A stretch of DNA of 64,000 nt from JADJSS01 sp046329815. Lineage in GTDB: Bacteria > Bacteroidota > Bacteroidia > Chitinophagales > JADIYW01. The notes below the pieces were generated by a model that made no database searches, was not told where the DNA came from, and saw nothing but the letters and a program-made list of their open reading frames with translations. The position numbers were made by a program, and so were the translations under genes. The stretch spans positions 806,001-870,000 of the forward strand of contig JAXLTY010000001.1 in assembly GCA_046329815.1 (NCBI GenBank), in the 5' to 3' direction. This document shows positions 35,884 through 43,874 of the stretch, in pieces; position 1 is the first letter of the stretch, and each line of letters opens with the position of its first letter.

Positions 35884-35905
35884 TGCAGTATTGGCGGATA
35901 CTGCA
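35884..35905. promoter_or_regulatory. Inverted repeat TGCAGTAT-N6-ATACTGCA
   Basis: Perfect 8-bp arms around TGGCGG, 31 bp upstream of the FAD/NAD(P) gene start. No T-run follows. A second small stem, AATGAGT / ACTCATT, lies at 35933-35949. Either could be an RNA processing or regulatory element between the two genes. Confidence 0.4.
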
Positions 35906-36021
35906 CCAGGTTCTTAACACATATGAAACCACAATGAGTACCACTCATTATGAAAAAGTTTTCAGTGTTTATGTAAATAATCAAAAAAACAAAAAAAGAT
36001 CATACATAAATTAAAAACTAA

Positions 36022-36831
36022 TCAACCCGCCAGTTTTTGAAATCGGTGATATAATGGTGTCTTACTATTTTCGTCTTTCGGCTGATAAGCACCTGCAATT
36101 AACGGAACATAAATTACTCGTCGCCTGCTGCGCTCGCCGAAATAAGGAGACGGTGCTACTCTATGCCAAATTCGTCCGTCATGCAATACCAAGTCGCCTT
36201 TTTTTGCCCGGATCAAAACCTCATTTTTATCGTCCTGATTATTCAGAAAATATGCTTTTCGAAACAACGTGGAAAATATGCCTTGTTTGTGCGTTCCGGG
36301 CAACACACGTAAACCACCATTATGCTCAGCTGAGTCATCTAAATATAAGCCAATATTTATGAATTGTGTAATTTTTTTACCATAGAAAATCTCTCGTGCA
36401 CTATCAGTATGCCAGCCCAATTGCTTGAAATTGCTGTTTGGCACATTGATATAATGGTTCAGCACTACACCGTCTTTTTCGTTTTCACCGATGCGCGCAC
36501 CTTTCGGCATCAATACATTCAGCGCATTTAATTGCGGATGACGGATGAATGCCTGGATTTCTTTGCTGAATTTATTGGCAAACGCAAACCGTTGTACTAT
36601 TTTATTACCGTTTGTGTCCGAGCCATATTTAATAGGAATACCGTTAATTAACTTTACCTGGTTTTGTATCCAGTCGTTTTGAATTTTTTCTGACGAAGCA
36701 ATAATGGCATCTACCTGCGATTCTTCCAAAAATCCTTCAAAATGCAGAAATCCATATTCGTTGTAGTAATCAATTTGTTCCTGCGTTAAAGCGTATCCTA
36801 ATTCAAATTTCTTAAGTTCGATGTTTTTCAT
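36022..36831 (-). CDS. Phytanoyl-CoA dioxygenase (PhyH) family protein
   Basis: A 269-residue Fe(II)/2-oxoglutarate-dependent dioxygenase. The iron ligands are visible as His and Asp in LGWHTDSAREIFYG and a distal His in DGRIWHRVAPSP; an Arg that binds 2-oxoglutarate follows in FGERSRRRVIYV. The N-terminus has QIDYYNEYGFLHFEGFL, typical of the family. The ATG at 36831 is preferred; an earlier in-frame start adds 13 residues not like the family. Substrates range from fatty acids to sulfonates, halogenation and natural products; here unknown. It shares its upstream region with the DUF2061 gene, which has two operator-like palindromes. Confidence 0.86.
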   Translation of the reverse strand: MKNIELKKFELGYALTQEQIDYYNEYGFLHFEGFLEESQVDAIIASSEKIQNDWIQNQVKLINGIPIKYGSDTNGNKIVQRFAFANKFSKEIQAFIRHPQLNALNVLMPKGARIGENEKDGVVLNHYINVPNSNFKQLGWHTDSAREIFYGKKITQFINIGLYLDDSAEHNGGLRVLPGTHKQGIFSTLFRKAYFLNNQDDKNEVLIRAKKGDLVLHDGRIWHRVAPSPYFGERSRRRVIYVPLIAGAYQPKDENSKTPLYHRFQKLAG

Positions 36832-36980
36832 TTTTTGTGTTTTAGATAAGTGATAAAAAAGTGGAGTCATCTTTTATTTATCTGCAACATCGAAAAACGA
36901 TAGAGGCAATGTCGTATGTTGAAAATCTGCAGTACATAATATGCTTGTGTTTGATAAAGTCAAATGTAAAATTTATTTTT

Positions 36981-37009
36981 TAAAAGTCTATATAGTTGAT
37001 AGACTTTTA
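36981..37009. promoter_or_regulatory. Operator-like palindrome with 11-bp arms
   Basis: TAAAAGTCTAT at 36981-36991 and ATAGACTTTTA at 36999-37009, seven bases apart, in the 302-bp divergent spacer 36832-37133. Its core is TCTAT-N7-ATAGA (36987-37003). With divergent genes on both sides a terminator is not expected, so an operator is likely. The rest of this spacer contains a -7 box and a second copy of the motif, and otherwise nothing I recognise. Confidence 0.7.
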
Positions 37010-37092
37010 GTATTATTTTATTAAAATTTAACATTCGGCCGGTTTGATATATAGAAAGAAGTACACAACACTGTCTTTTACAATAAAATAGC

Positions 37093-37100
37093 TATCTTTG
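37093..37100 (+). promoter_or_regulatory. Promoter -7 box of the DUF2061 gene
   Basis: TATCTTTG, an exact TAnnTTTG match, 33 bp before the ATG at 37134 and 4 bp before the operator-like site. Confidence 0.55.
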
Positions 37101-37104
37101 TTTG

Positions 37105-37121
37105 TCTATAGAAATAATAGA
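37105..37121 (+). promoter_or_regulatory. Second operator-like site TCTAT-N7-ATAGA
   Basis: TCTAT at 37105-37109 and ATAGA at 37117-37121, the same arms and 7-bp spacing as the palindrome at 36987. It lies just downstream of the -7 box, where a bound repressor would block transcription start. Confidence 0.6.
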
Positions 37122-37133
37122 TTAGATAGGTTA

Positions 37134-37625
37134 ATGAAGCAAAATCATTTTATAAGTTTCGGAAAAGGTGTTTCCTGGCGTGTAGTTGCCACCTGCGACA
37201 CCATATTTCTGTCTTACATTTACACAGGCAGCATCGGAAATTCGTTGAAGATTGGTTTCATAGAAGTATTTACAAAAATTATACTTTTTTACATTCATGA
37301 ACGTGTTTGGCTGAATATAAAATGGGGCACGAAAATACGTGAGCTCGTCAATGAAGAAAATAAACCTTGTCTGGATGAGCAAACGCGCGAAACATTGCAG
37401 GTTCAGGAAGAACATTACAGAAGTTTGATAAAAGGCGTAAGCTGGCGTTTCTTTGGCACGCTGGATACTATAATTATTGCCACTTTCATTACCGGTGATT
37501 ATTCTAAAGCACTTAAAATTGGCGCTACAGAACTCATAACCAAAGTGATCTTATATTATTTTCATGAACGTTTGTGGATGCGAATTACCAAAAAATATGA
37601 TGCAGAAGTTGTATCTGCAACCTAA
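37134..37625 (+). CDS. Tandem DUF2061 membrane protein
   Basis: A 163-residue protein with two DUF2061 repeats: FGKGVSWRVVATCDTIFLSY with SLKIGFIEVFTKIILFYIHERVW (split over residues about 9-60), and again KGVSWRFFGTLDTIIIATF with ALKIGATELITKVILYYFHERLW (about 96-150). Each repeat is a helical pair probably in the membrane. DUF2061 genes often neighbour sulfate-assimilation genes in Bacteroidota and proteobacteria (recollection); the function is not established. The ATG at 37134 is chosen since the upstream frame would start inside the -7 box. It is possibly regulated through the twin TCTAT-N7-ATAGA sites. Confidence 0.85.
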   Translation: MKQNHFISFGKGVSWRVVATCDTIFLSYIYTGSIGNSLKIGFIEVFTKIILFYIHERVWLNIKWGTKIRELVNEENKPCLDEQTRETLQVQEEHYRSLIKGVSWRFFGTLDTIIIATFITGDYSKALKIGATELITKVILYYFHERLWMRITKKYDAEVVSAT

Positions 37626-37725
37626 TGTTCTTTTGTTTTAAATTGCTGATTTTTCCAACAGTAACACAGAATTTATCTACATGATTTGTTTATGCTGAAT
37701 TTATTTCGGAATTTGAGTTCATAAT

Positions 37726-37753
37726 TAAATACTCATTACTGATCACTCATATT
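37726..37753. repeat. Heptamer tract before purA
   Basis: Four units in register: TAAATAC, TCATTAC, TGATCAC and TCATATT, ending 13 bp before the purA ATG. The TAAATAC unit is shared with the tract before eno. Confidence 0.6.
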
Positions 37754-37766
37754 AACAAATAAATTC

Positions 37767-39041
37767 ATGCAAGTAGATGTAATTTTGGGCCTGCAATGGG
37801 GCGACGAAGGCAAAGGAAAAATTGTTGACTATCTTGCTGACAAATACGATATCATAGCAAGATTTCAAGGCGGTCCGAATGCAGGACATACTTTAGTCAT
37901 CAACGGTAAAAAACATGTATTACATACTATTCCATCAGGTATTTTTCGCGAAGGAAAAATAAATTATATCGGCAATGGCGTAGTGATCGATCCGATTACG
38001 TTGATGAAAGAAATTGAGCACCTGGAAAAAGACGGCGCTGACGTTTTAGGAAGATTAGTGATTTCGCAACGCGCAAACCTGATTTTACCAACGCATAAAA
38101 TCTTAGATGCTGCTTCTGAATCTTCGAAAGGCACTTCAAAGATTGGTTCTACTTTAAAAGGTATTGGGCCGACTTACATGGATAAAACCGGCAGAAACGG
38201 CTTGCGTATCGGTGATATTTTAGAAGATGATTTTATTGTAAAATATGAATTGCTGAAATCGAAACATTTGCAATTATTGCAAATCTATAATTATGATTTC
38301 GAATTAGAAGAACTGGAAGATGCGTGGTTTGAAGCCATTGAAAAATTAAAAGCATACAAACAAGTCGATGCAGTGTATTATATCAACGAAGCTTTGCGCA
38401 AAGGCAAGAAAATACTGGCTGAAGGCGCACAAGGTTCTATGTTAGATATTGATTTTGGAACCTATCCGTTTGTTACTTCATCAAATACTATTTCTGCAGC
38501 GGTTTGTACCGGTTTAGGCATTTCACCAAAACAAATCGGCGATGTAATTGGTATTTCAAAAGCATATTGCACGCGTGTTGGCGGCGGGCCTTTTCCTACT
38601 GAATTAGAGAATGAAGTTGGAGAAAAATTACGTCAGATCGGTGGCGAGTTCGGTGCAACAACAGGTCGTCCGCGTCGTTGCGGCTGGATCGACTTACCTG
38701 CATTGCATTATGTTTGTTTGATAAACGGTGTAACAAAAATAATCATCACTAAAGCAGATGTGCTGAATACGTTTGAAGAATTTGGCGTGTGTACACATTA
38801 TAAGTATGACGGCAAAGAAACGAAAGATTTGCCGTATGATATGGTCAATAAAAAAATAGAGCCAACTATACAAACATTCAAAAGTTGGGGAAATATTGAT
38901 GCAACAAAAGCATTACCAAACGAATTGAATGAATATGTTGATTATTTAGAGAAATATTTGAATGTTCCGATTGCTATGGTTTCCAACGGACCGGCGCGTG
39001 AAGAATTAATCGATTTGGAAAATGCGAAATTGCTGGCGTAA
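37767..39041 (+). CDS. purA: Adenylosuccinate synthetase
   Basis: Joins IMP and aspartate with GTP hydrolysis, the first step from IMP to AMP. It has 424 residues, full length. The signature WGDEGKGKIVD lies at residues 11-21, the conserved catalytic His in AGHTLVING near 41, GPTYMDKTGRNGLRIGD near 130-146, the lid loop GATTGRPRRCGWID near 297-310, and the KADVLN element near 335. Cytoplasmic. The spacer before it carries a heptamer tract; a TGTCAnnCTGAG element follows it before pabB. Confidence 0.98.
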   Translation: MQVDVILGLQWGDEGKGKIVDYLADKYDIIARFQGGPNAGHTLVINGKKHVLHTIPSGIFREGKINYIGNGVVIDPITLMKEIEHLEKDGADVLGRLVISQRANLILPTHKILDAASESSKGTSKIGSTLKGIGPTYMDKTGRNGLRIGDILEDDFIVKYELLKSKHLQLLQIYNYDFELEELEDAWFEAIEKLKAYKQVDAVYYINEALRKGKKILAEGAQGSMLDIDFGTYPFVTSSNTISAAVCTGLGISPKQIGDVIGISKAYCTRVGGGPFPTELENEVGEKLRQIGGEFGATTGRPRRCGWIDLPALHYVCLINGVTKIIITKADVLNTFEEFGVCTHYKYDGKETKDLPYDMVNKKIEPTIQTFKSWGNIDATKALPNELNEYVDYLEKYLNVPIAMVSNGPAREELIDLENAKLLA

Positions 39042-39049
39042 ATGTATTT

Positions 39050-39080
39050 TGTCATTCTGAGCTAAACGAAGCATTCAATG
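39050..39080. repeat. Dispersed TGTCAnnCTGAG element, copy 1
   Basis: Starts TGTCATTCTGAG and ends GAAGCATTCAATG, so its last bases contain the pabB start codon. It is similar over about 28 bp to the reverse complement of 42361-42388. Elements of this TGTCATTCTGAG...CGAAG type are common between genes in many environmental genomes (recollection). Confidence 0.6.
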
Positions 39081-40382
39081 CGTAGTTTTTATTCTTTTCC
39101 GGTTGATGATATTGAAGCATTCAAGTTGCAATTATTAGCTTTATCTAATCATTTCAGCCATTTTTGTTTTCTCGATTCTAATAATTATCCGAATTATCCA
39201 TACTCTACTTTTGGTTCTTTATTTGCAATTGATGCGATTGATGTTATTTCTGTTAATGAAAATTGTTTAGAACAATTCGAGCAATTTCAGCAGCAACATA
39301 ATGACTGGCTTTTTGGTTTTTTAAATTATGATTTGAAAAATGAAATTGAGACAAATCTGCAATCTAATAAAATCGACAATATAGAAAATCCGTTACTGCA
39401 TTTTTTTGTGCCAAAATATTTAATAAAAATTGAAAATGGAATCGTTGAGATTGGTGTTAAAAGTGAAAGTGATGCTGAAAGTGAAAGTGCATTGGATGAA
39501 TTCAAGAAACTAATTATATCTAACAAATCTCTCACAACTCACGGCTCACAACTCACGACTAAAATCTTAAATCGAATATCAAAAGAAGATTACATTCAAA
39601 CTATAGAAAACCTTAAGCAGCACATCCAACTCGGCGATATTTACGAACTAAATTTCTGCCAGGAATTTTATGCAGGAAATGCTTTAATAGATACCGTTCG
39701 TGTATTTCAAAAATTAAATAAAATTTCAAAAGCGCCGTTTACTTCTTTCTTTAAAAATGACCAAAATTATTTGATGTGTGCTTCGCCGGAACGCTTTTTA
39801 AAGCGACAAAATAATACGTTGATCTCGCAGCCAATTAAAGGAACGCGCAAACGGAATCCGAATCAGAAAGAAGATAATTTACTAAAACAGCAATTATTTT
39901 TTGATGAAAAAGAACGCAGCGAAAATGTCATGATCGTTGATTTGGTTCGTAATGATTTTTCAAGAATTGCGATAAAAAATTCTGTAGAAGTAGAAGAATT
40001 ATTTGGTATTTATTCGTTTGAGCAAGTGCATCAGATGATTTCTACCATTACTTGTAACATAAAGCAAACTCTATCATTTTCAGAAATTATACGCGCAGTT
40101 TTCCCAATGGGCTCGATGACCGGCGCACCGAAAATTGCAGCGATGCAATTAATTGAACAGTATGAAACTACTAAACGTGGTTTGTTTTCAGGCGCAGTTG
40201 GCTACATAACACCAAAAGGCAATTTTGATTTTAATGTAGTGATACGCAGCATTTTTTACAATCAGAAAAACCAATACGTTTCCATTCAAGCAGGCAGCGC
40301 AATTACTATAGATTGCGATGCAGAAAAAGAATACGAAGAATGTTTGCTGAAAGCCAAAGCGATGTTTGAAGCGTTGAAGTAG
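39078..40382 (+). CDS. pabB: Aminodeoxychorismate synthase component I
   Basis: Chorismate-binding enzyme that makes 4-amino-4-deoxychorismate for folate. It has 434 residues. The catalytic domain begins near residue 170 (ISKEDYIQTIENLKQHIQLGDIYELN) and holds PERFLKRQNNTLISQPIKGTRKR (in two pieces, PERFLKR and PIKGTRKR), ENVMIVDLVRNDFSR and PMGSMTGAPKIAAMQLIE, the last being the Mg/chorismate site. PIKGT favours PabB over TrpE-type PIAGT. Unusual: at residues about 152-163 (39530-39564) a heptamer-repeat tract is translated as SLTTHGSQLTTK in the linker between the domains. No pabA or pabC lies next to it. Confidence 0.9.
   Translation: MRSFYSFPVDDIEAFKLQLLALSNHFSHFCFLDSNNYPNYPYSTFGSLFAIDAIDVISVNENCLEQFEQFQQQHNDWLFGFLNYDLKNEIETNLQSNKIDNIENPLLHFFVPKYLIKIENGIVEIGVKSESDAESESALDEFKKLIISNKSLTTHGSQLTTKILNRISKEDYIQTIENLKQHIQLGDIYELNFCQEFYAGNALIDTVRVFQKLNKISKAPFTSFFKNDQNYLMCASPERFLKRQNNTLISQPIKGTRKRNPNQKEDNLLKQQLFFDEKERSENVMIVDLVRNDFSRIAIKNSVEVEELFGIYSFEQVHQMISTITCNIKQTLSFSEIIRAVFPMGSMTGAPKIAAMQLIEQYETTKRGLFSGAVGYITPKGNFDFNVVIRSIFYNQKNQYVSIQAGSAITIDCDAEKEYEECLLKAKAMFEALK
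39530..39564. repeat. Heptamer tract inside pabB, ACTCACG type
   Basis: Five units in register: TCTCACA, ACTCACG, GCTCACA, then ACTCACG and ACTAAAA. It is the same family as the sucB tract at 7093-7127. Confidence 0.65.
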
Positions 40383-40395
40383 TTAATATCATATT

Positions 40396-41229
40396 TTAAT
40401 TCTTCCATGATTTTCGTCTCTGTTTATAAATAATAGTTTCTTGTTCTAAATCATTTATTAAGATGCAGTACTCTTCAGAATCACTGCCACCATCAATATT
40501 TTTGACAGTACTAAAATTTCTTGGAAAAATACAGAGCGGTTTTGAAATTTCTTTTTGATAATATTTCATAAAATCAATGAACATTATTGATTTTTCATTC
40601 CTATCATACCAATTATTTTTACCAACAGGTTTAATCTCATAATGGCTATTAAAATCCTTTAGTCTATTTATACTATCTTTAATTTTGTTGAAATCTCCAT
40701 TAACAATAGGACCATCTTTTGAGAATTCAACCTCAATATTTGGATAAATTCTTTTTACTATATTATTTAAAATTTGAACTTCAATATCTGTTAATTTTTC
40801 TTTTGTTCTAAAATCACCAAATGGAAAATTATAGTAATCTTTAATAATTAAATTGTCATTTTGCATTATTACAGTCGAAGTTTGTCCATTCGGTTCAATT
40901 AAAACCCAACTAAATGGTGCAATCTCGTCATCGGCAGAAAGAATTTCAATATTTATTTTATTCGACAACTGTTTTAGTATTTCAATACGATTTCTTAATG
41001 TAGTTGAATATTCTTTACTACTGAAAATGGAGAAGTGATACTTAAAACCATCGTCAGAAATATCAAATGAGATGTAAGTTTTGGAAAAATCAATTTCATT
41101 TGCTGTTGCAAAAACATAAAAATCCTCAACCCAAATAAAATTGGTAATTAAAAATTTATCTGATAAGAATTCTTCCAGTATTTTCTTATCAATTGTTTCT
41201 TTTGTACTAAAATAAACTACTTCATTCAT
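40396..41229 (-). CDS. Hypothetical protein
   Basis: Not recognised. A 277-residue cytoplasmic-looking protein, without signal peptide or membrane segment. It is rich in Ile, Asp, Phe, Tyr and Lys, and more AT-rich than its neighbours. The residues SWVLIEPNGQTSTVIMQND and FGDFRTKEKLTDIE are visible without a known motif. It lies convergent to pabB (13 bp between stops) and 20 bp upstream of the alpha/beta hydrolase gene on the same strand... the hydrolase gene starts further right and reads toward it, so the pair may be one transcript with this gene second. Confidence 0.6.
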   Translation of the reverse strand: MNEVVYFSTKETIDKKILEEFLSDKFLITNFIWVEDFYVFATANEIDFSKTYISFDISDDGFKYHFSIFSSKEYSTTLRNRIEILKQLSNKINIEILSADDEIAPFSWVLIEPNGQTSTVIMQNDNLIIKDYYNFPFGDFRTKEKLTDIEVQILNNIVKRIYPNIEVEFSKDGPIVNGDFNKIKDSINRLKDFNSHYEIKPVGKNNWYDRNEKSIMFIDFMKYYQKEISKPLCIFPRNFSTVKNIDGGSDSEEYCILINDLEQETIIYKQRRKSWKN

Positions 41230-41249
41230 TATTAACTTCTAGTCTTTTA

Positions 41250-42278
41250 TTACAACACCACTTTCTTCTCGCCGTTATCAACCGCTTTAATAAACTTTAT
41301 TAAACCGTTGAAATAGGTTTGCTGATCGTCGTACATGCACATGTGGCTGCCGTTTGCGCAATATAAATAACTGCCATTCGGAAATTGTGTGGACATCCAT
41401 TTCATAAATTCAGGATCCATAGAATCGTACTTTGCTCCAATATTTAACGTTGGCACTTTTATATTTTTCAGTTGATCGCTCACGTCCCAATTGGCTAAAT
41501 TTCCGGCAATACCAAACTCGCTCGGTCCTTGCATTTGAGTATAAATAACACCATTCAAATGTTTAAATGTTCGCTTTACCGGATCCGGCCATTCATCAGC
41601 AGGAAAACGGCAAATATGCTGCTCGTAAAAATTTGGTGTCAGCAAACGCATGTATGTTGGATTGGCAAAATCTTTCTTTGCTTCTATCGCGCGAATCGTA
41701 TCTAATACTTTTGCATCCATTTGCTTAGATAATACATCATCTGCATATTTTCCATATTTCGGCGCACTCGACATCATATCAGAAATGATCAAACCTTTCA
41801 GGTGTTGTTGATACTTTAACGCATATTGCATGGCCAAAATGCCACCCCAAGAATGACCTAACAAATAAAAATTCGAGTTGTCTAATTTCAATGCTTTGCG
41901 CACCTGTTCCACTTCCTCCACAAACCTGTCTAGTTGCCAAAGCGAAGTATCTGTCGGCTGATCAGAATAGTAAGCACCAAGTTGGTCGTAATAATAAAAC
42001 TCAATATTTTCCTGCGGAAAGAAATTTTCGAAACATTCAAAATATTCATGCGTGCAAGCCGGTCCGCCATGAAGCAGCAATACTTTTATCGTTGGATTAT
42101 TGCCAACACGTTTTGTCCAGACCTTAAATTTTCCAACTGGTGTTTCAATTGGAATCAATTGGATGTTTCCGGTTTGGATTTCTGAAGTCGCATTGGTTGA
42201 ATCAACTTGTGTATCATTTTTATGTTGGCAAGAAAACAACAATAGAACTGATATTATACTTAAGAAAAACTGTTTCAT
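41250..42278 (-). CDS. Exported alpha/beta hydrolase, proline iminopeptidase-like
   Basis: A 342-residue serine hydrolase of peptidase family S33. The lipoprotein signal peptide MKQFFLSIISVLLLFSC ends in a lipobox cysteine at residue 17. Motifs: oxyanion region LLLHGGPACTHEY near 70-82, nucleophile elbow GHSWGGILAMQY near 144-155, acidic residue in NIGAKYDSMDPEF near 296-308, and catalytic His in CANGSHMCMYDD near 322-333. HGGPACTH favours proline iminopeptidase-like specificity for N-terminal proline. It probably acts in the periplasm or at the outer membrane. Confidence 0.88.
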   Translation of the reverse strand: MKQFFLSIISVLLLFSCQHKNDTQVDSTNATSEIQTGNIQLIPIETPVGKFKVWTKRVGNNPTIKVLLLHGGPACTHEYFECFENFFPQENIEFYYYDQLGAYYSDQPTDTSLWQLDRFVEEVEQVRKALKLDNSNFYLLGHSWGGILAMQYALKYQQHLKGLIISDMMSSAPKYGKYADDVLSKQMDAKVLDTIRAIEAKKDFANPTYMRLLTPNFYEQHICRFPADEWPDPVKRTFKHLNGVIYTQMQGPSEFGIAGNLANWDVSDQLKNIKVPTLNIGAKYDSMDPEFMKWMSTQFPNGSYLYCANGSHMCMYDDQQTYFNGLIKFIKAVDNGEKKVVL

Positions 42279-42360
42279 AGAATTATTTTAAATAGTAAAT
42301 ATAGTTTATCTAAATAAAAAAGACCTGATAAGTTTTTGAAACCAATCAAGTCTTGTATAA

Positions 42361-42388
42361 TTGACGCTTCGATAAACTCAGCGTGACA
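42361..42388. repeat. Dispersed TGTCAnnCTGAG element, copy 2 (reverse)
   Basis: On the minus strand it begins TGTCACGCTGAG and ends TCGAAGCGTCAA, matching copy 1 at 39050-39080 at most positions. It lies just after the stop of the SlyD-like gene. Confidence 0.6.
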
Positions 42389-42396
42389 GCAACTTA

Positions 42397-42912
42397 TTAA
42401 TGGTGGTGACCGCCTGGTCCGTGAACATGACCATGCGCCAGTTCTTCTTCTGTTGCAGGACGAACATCAGCAATCGTTACAGAAAAGTTCAGGTCTTTTC
42501 CGGCTAACGGATGGTTAAAATCCATTACCACGATTTCGTTTGTTACTTCACGAACCAATCCTTGAAACTGGTGTCCGTTTTGATCCATCATTGGCAATAC
42601 GCTTCCAACACGCACCATATTGGTATCCACGTTTCCGTCTTTGTCTTTAAAACTGTCGATTGGAATTTGCGCCAAATTTTCTTCGCTGTAAACACCATAA
42701 CCGTTTTCTGCTTTGATGGTAAATTGAACACTATCACCAACCGTTTTGCCTGAAATGTTGCTTTCAAATTCAGGCAATAACATACCGGCACCTTGAATAA
42801 ACACCAATGGACTTTCCGGCGCAGATTTATCAGCCGTCATTAACTGACCGTTGTCATCTACTTGTAATTCGTAGTGAACGCTCACTACCATATTTTTATT
42901 TACTAATAACAT
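42397..42912 (-). CDS. SlyD-like FKBP-type peptidyl-prolyl isomerase
   Basis: A 171-residue FKBP-fold prolyl isomerase with an inserted-flap (IF) domain, SlyD class. Visible are VVSVHYELQVDDNGQL at the N-terminus, PLVFIQGAGMLLPEFES near 45-60, GYGVYSEENLAQIP near 83-96, VMDFNHPLAGKDLNF near 138-152 and a histidine-rich tail (HGHVHGPGGHHH) that probably binds nickel or other metals. ATG at 42912 is used; the next Met is seven codons in. It is a cytoplasmic folding helper and metal-binding protein. Confidence 0.92.
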   Translation of the reverse strand: MLLVNKNMVVSVHYELQVDDNGQLMTADKSAPESPLVFIQGAGMLLPEFESNISGKTVGDSVQFTIKAENGYGVYSEENLAQIPIDSFKDKDGNVDTNMVRVGSVLPMMDQNGHQFQGLVREVTNEIVVMDFNHPLAGKDLNFSVTIADVRPATEEELAHGHVHGPGGHHH

Positions 42913-43122
42913 GTTTTTATTTTAATTCGGCACAAGGTAGGCATTTATACAAATACATTGGTTGATTTGTGTGTTATTTAATTGAATTTAGTATTTATGA
43001 TTGTTTTCCGGTCATGTTTCTTAACCTTGAATTTGCATTATTATCGAACTAATTTAAAATCAATCAAGATTTAATTCAGAAATACTTAATATGACTGTAA
43101 CGCTTGATTAATGATACAGATG

Positions 43123-43130
43123 TAATTTTG
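43123..43130 (+). promoter_or_regulatory. Putative -7 box of the histone H1-like gene
   Basis: TAATTTTG matches TAnnTTTG, 24 bp before the ATG at 43155; a CTTG at 43103-43106 lies at roughly -33 distance. Confidence 0.5.
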
Positions 43131-43154
43131 TACTGCAAATAAAATTATATACCA

Positions 43155-43832
43155 ATGGATTCAACACAAAAATTTCAACAAGCTTTTGATACTTTATTAA
43201 AAGATTTCAATGCTAAAGTAGAAGAAGTAAAATCAAACATTCAAAACTTAACAGCTGATGTTAAAGTACAAGTAGAAGGTCAAAAAGAAAATCTACAGGA
43301 ATACGGTGAAAAAATTAAAGGAAGAATCAATCAGATAGTAGATGTTGACAAAGTTCGTTCAAGTGTGTTAGCAGAAGCTGAAAATTTAGTAGATGAAGCA
43401 AAGATCAGAATCGAAAAAGTATTCCAGTTTGTAAATGAGCAAGTGAATCAAGGTGAGAAAAAAGCAAAATCTTCTGCTGCGGAATTTTCTAAAAAAGCGG
43501 AAAAATTCACAAATGAGATTGAAAGAGACGTAAAGAAAGCGACTAAAGACATTCAAAAAAATGTAGAGAAGACTGCAGATAAATTGGGTAAAAATTTCTC
43601 TAAAGTAGAAAAACAACTAGAAGGAAAAGTTAAAAAAGTAGTGAAAGATGTAGAATCTACAGTTGCAAAAGCATCCAAAGATGTAAAGGCAAAAGCTGCA
43701 ACAGCTACAAAAACAGCAAAAACTACTGCTGCTAAAGCTACAACTGCTGCTAAAAAAGCGGCTGCACCGGCAAAAAAAGCGGCAGCGCCTAAAAAAGCTG
43801 CAACCAAAACAACAAAAAAAGCATCTAAATAA
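43155..43832 (+). CDS. Coiled-coil protein with histone H1-like lysine/alanine tail
   Basis: A 225-residue protein in two parts. Residues 1 to about 165 form a charged amphipathic coiled coil with many Lys, Glu and Val and no Cys (apolipoprotein or phasin-like pattern: EKIKGRINQIVDVDKVRSSV, KATKDIQKNVEKTADKLG). The last 55 residues are a tail of Ala, Lys, Thr and Pro (KAATATKTAKTTAAK, AAPAKKAAAPKKAA) like bacterial histone H1-like proteins. It may bind DNA or a polymer granule; neither is proven. A strong GC-rich terminator follows, and the upstream region has its own promoter, consistent with a well-expressed single gene. Confidence 0.75.
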   Translation: MDSTQKFQQAFDTLLKDFNAKVEEVKSNIQNLTADVKVQVEGQKENLQEYGEKIKGRINQIVDVDKVRSSVLAEAENLVDEAKIRIEKVFQFVNEQVNQGEKKAKSSAAEFSKKAEKFTNEIERDVKKATKDIQKNVEKTADKLGKNFSKVEKQLEGKVKKVVKDVESTVAKASKDVKAKAATATKTAKTTAAKATTAAKKAAAPAKKAAAPKKAATKTTKKASK

Positions 43833-43874
43833 TAGGTATTAAAAGATTTGGATTTTATTTGGTTAGTAAAATCT

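Noticed and set aside
36054..36362. 102-codon frame on the plus strand opposite the PhyH-like gene
   Set aside because: Antisense to the iron-binding region of a clear dioxygenase gene; no family resemblance.
43553..43807. Alanine/phenylalanine-rich frame opposite the histone H1-like tail
   Set aside because: Produced by the complement of AAA/GCT-rich codons; no start context.
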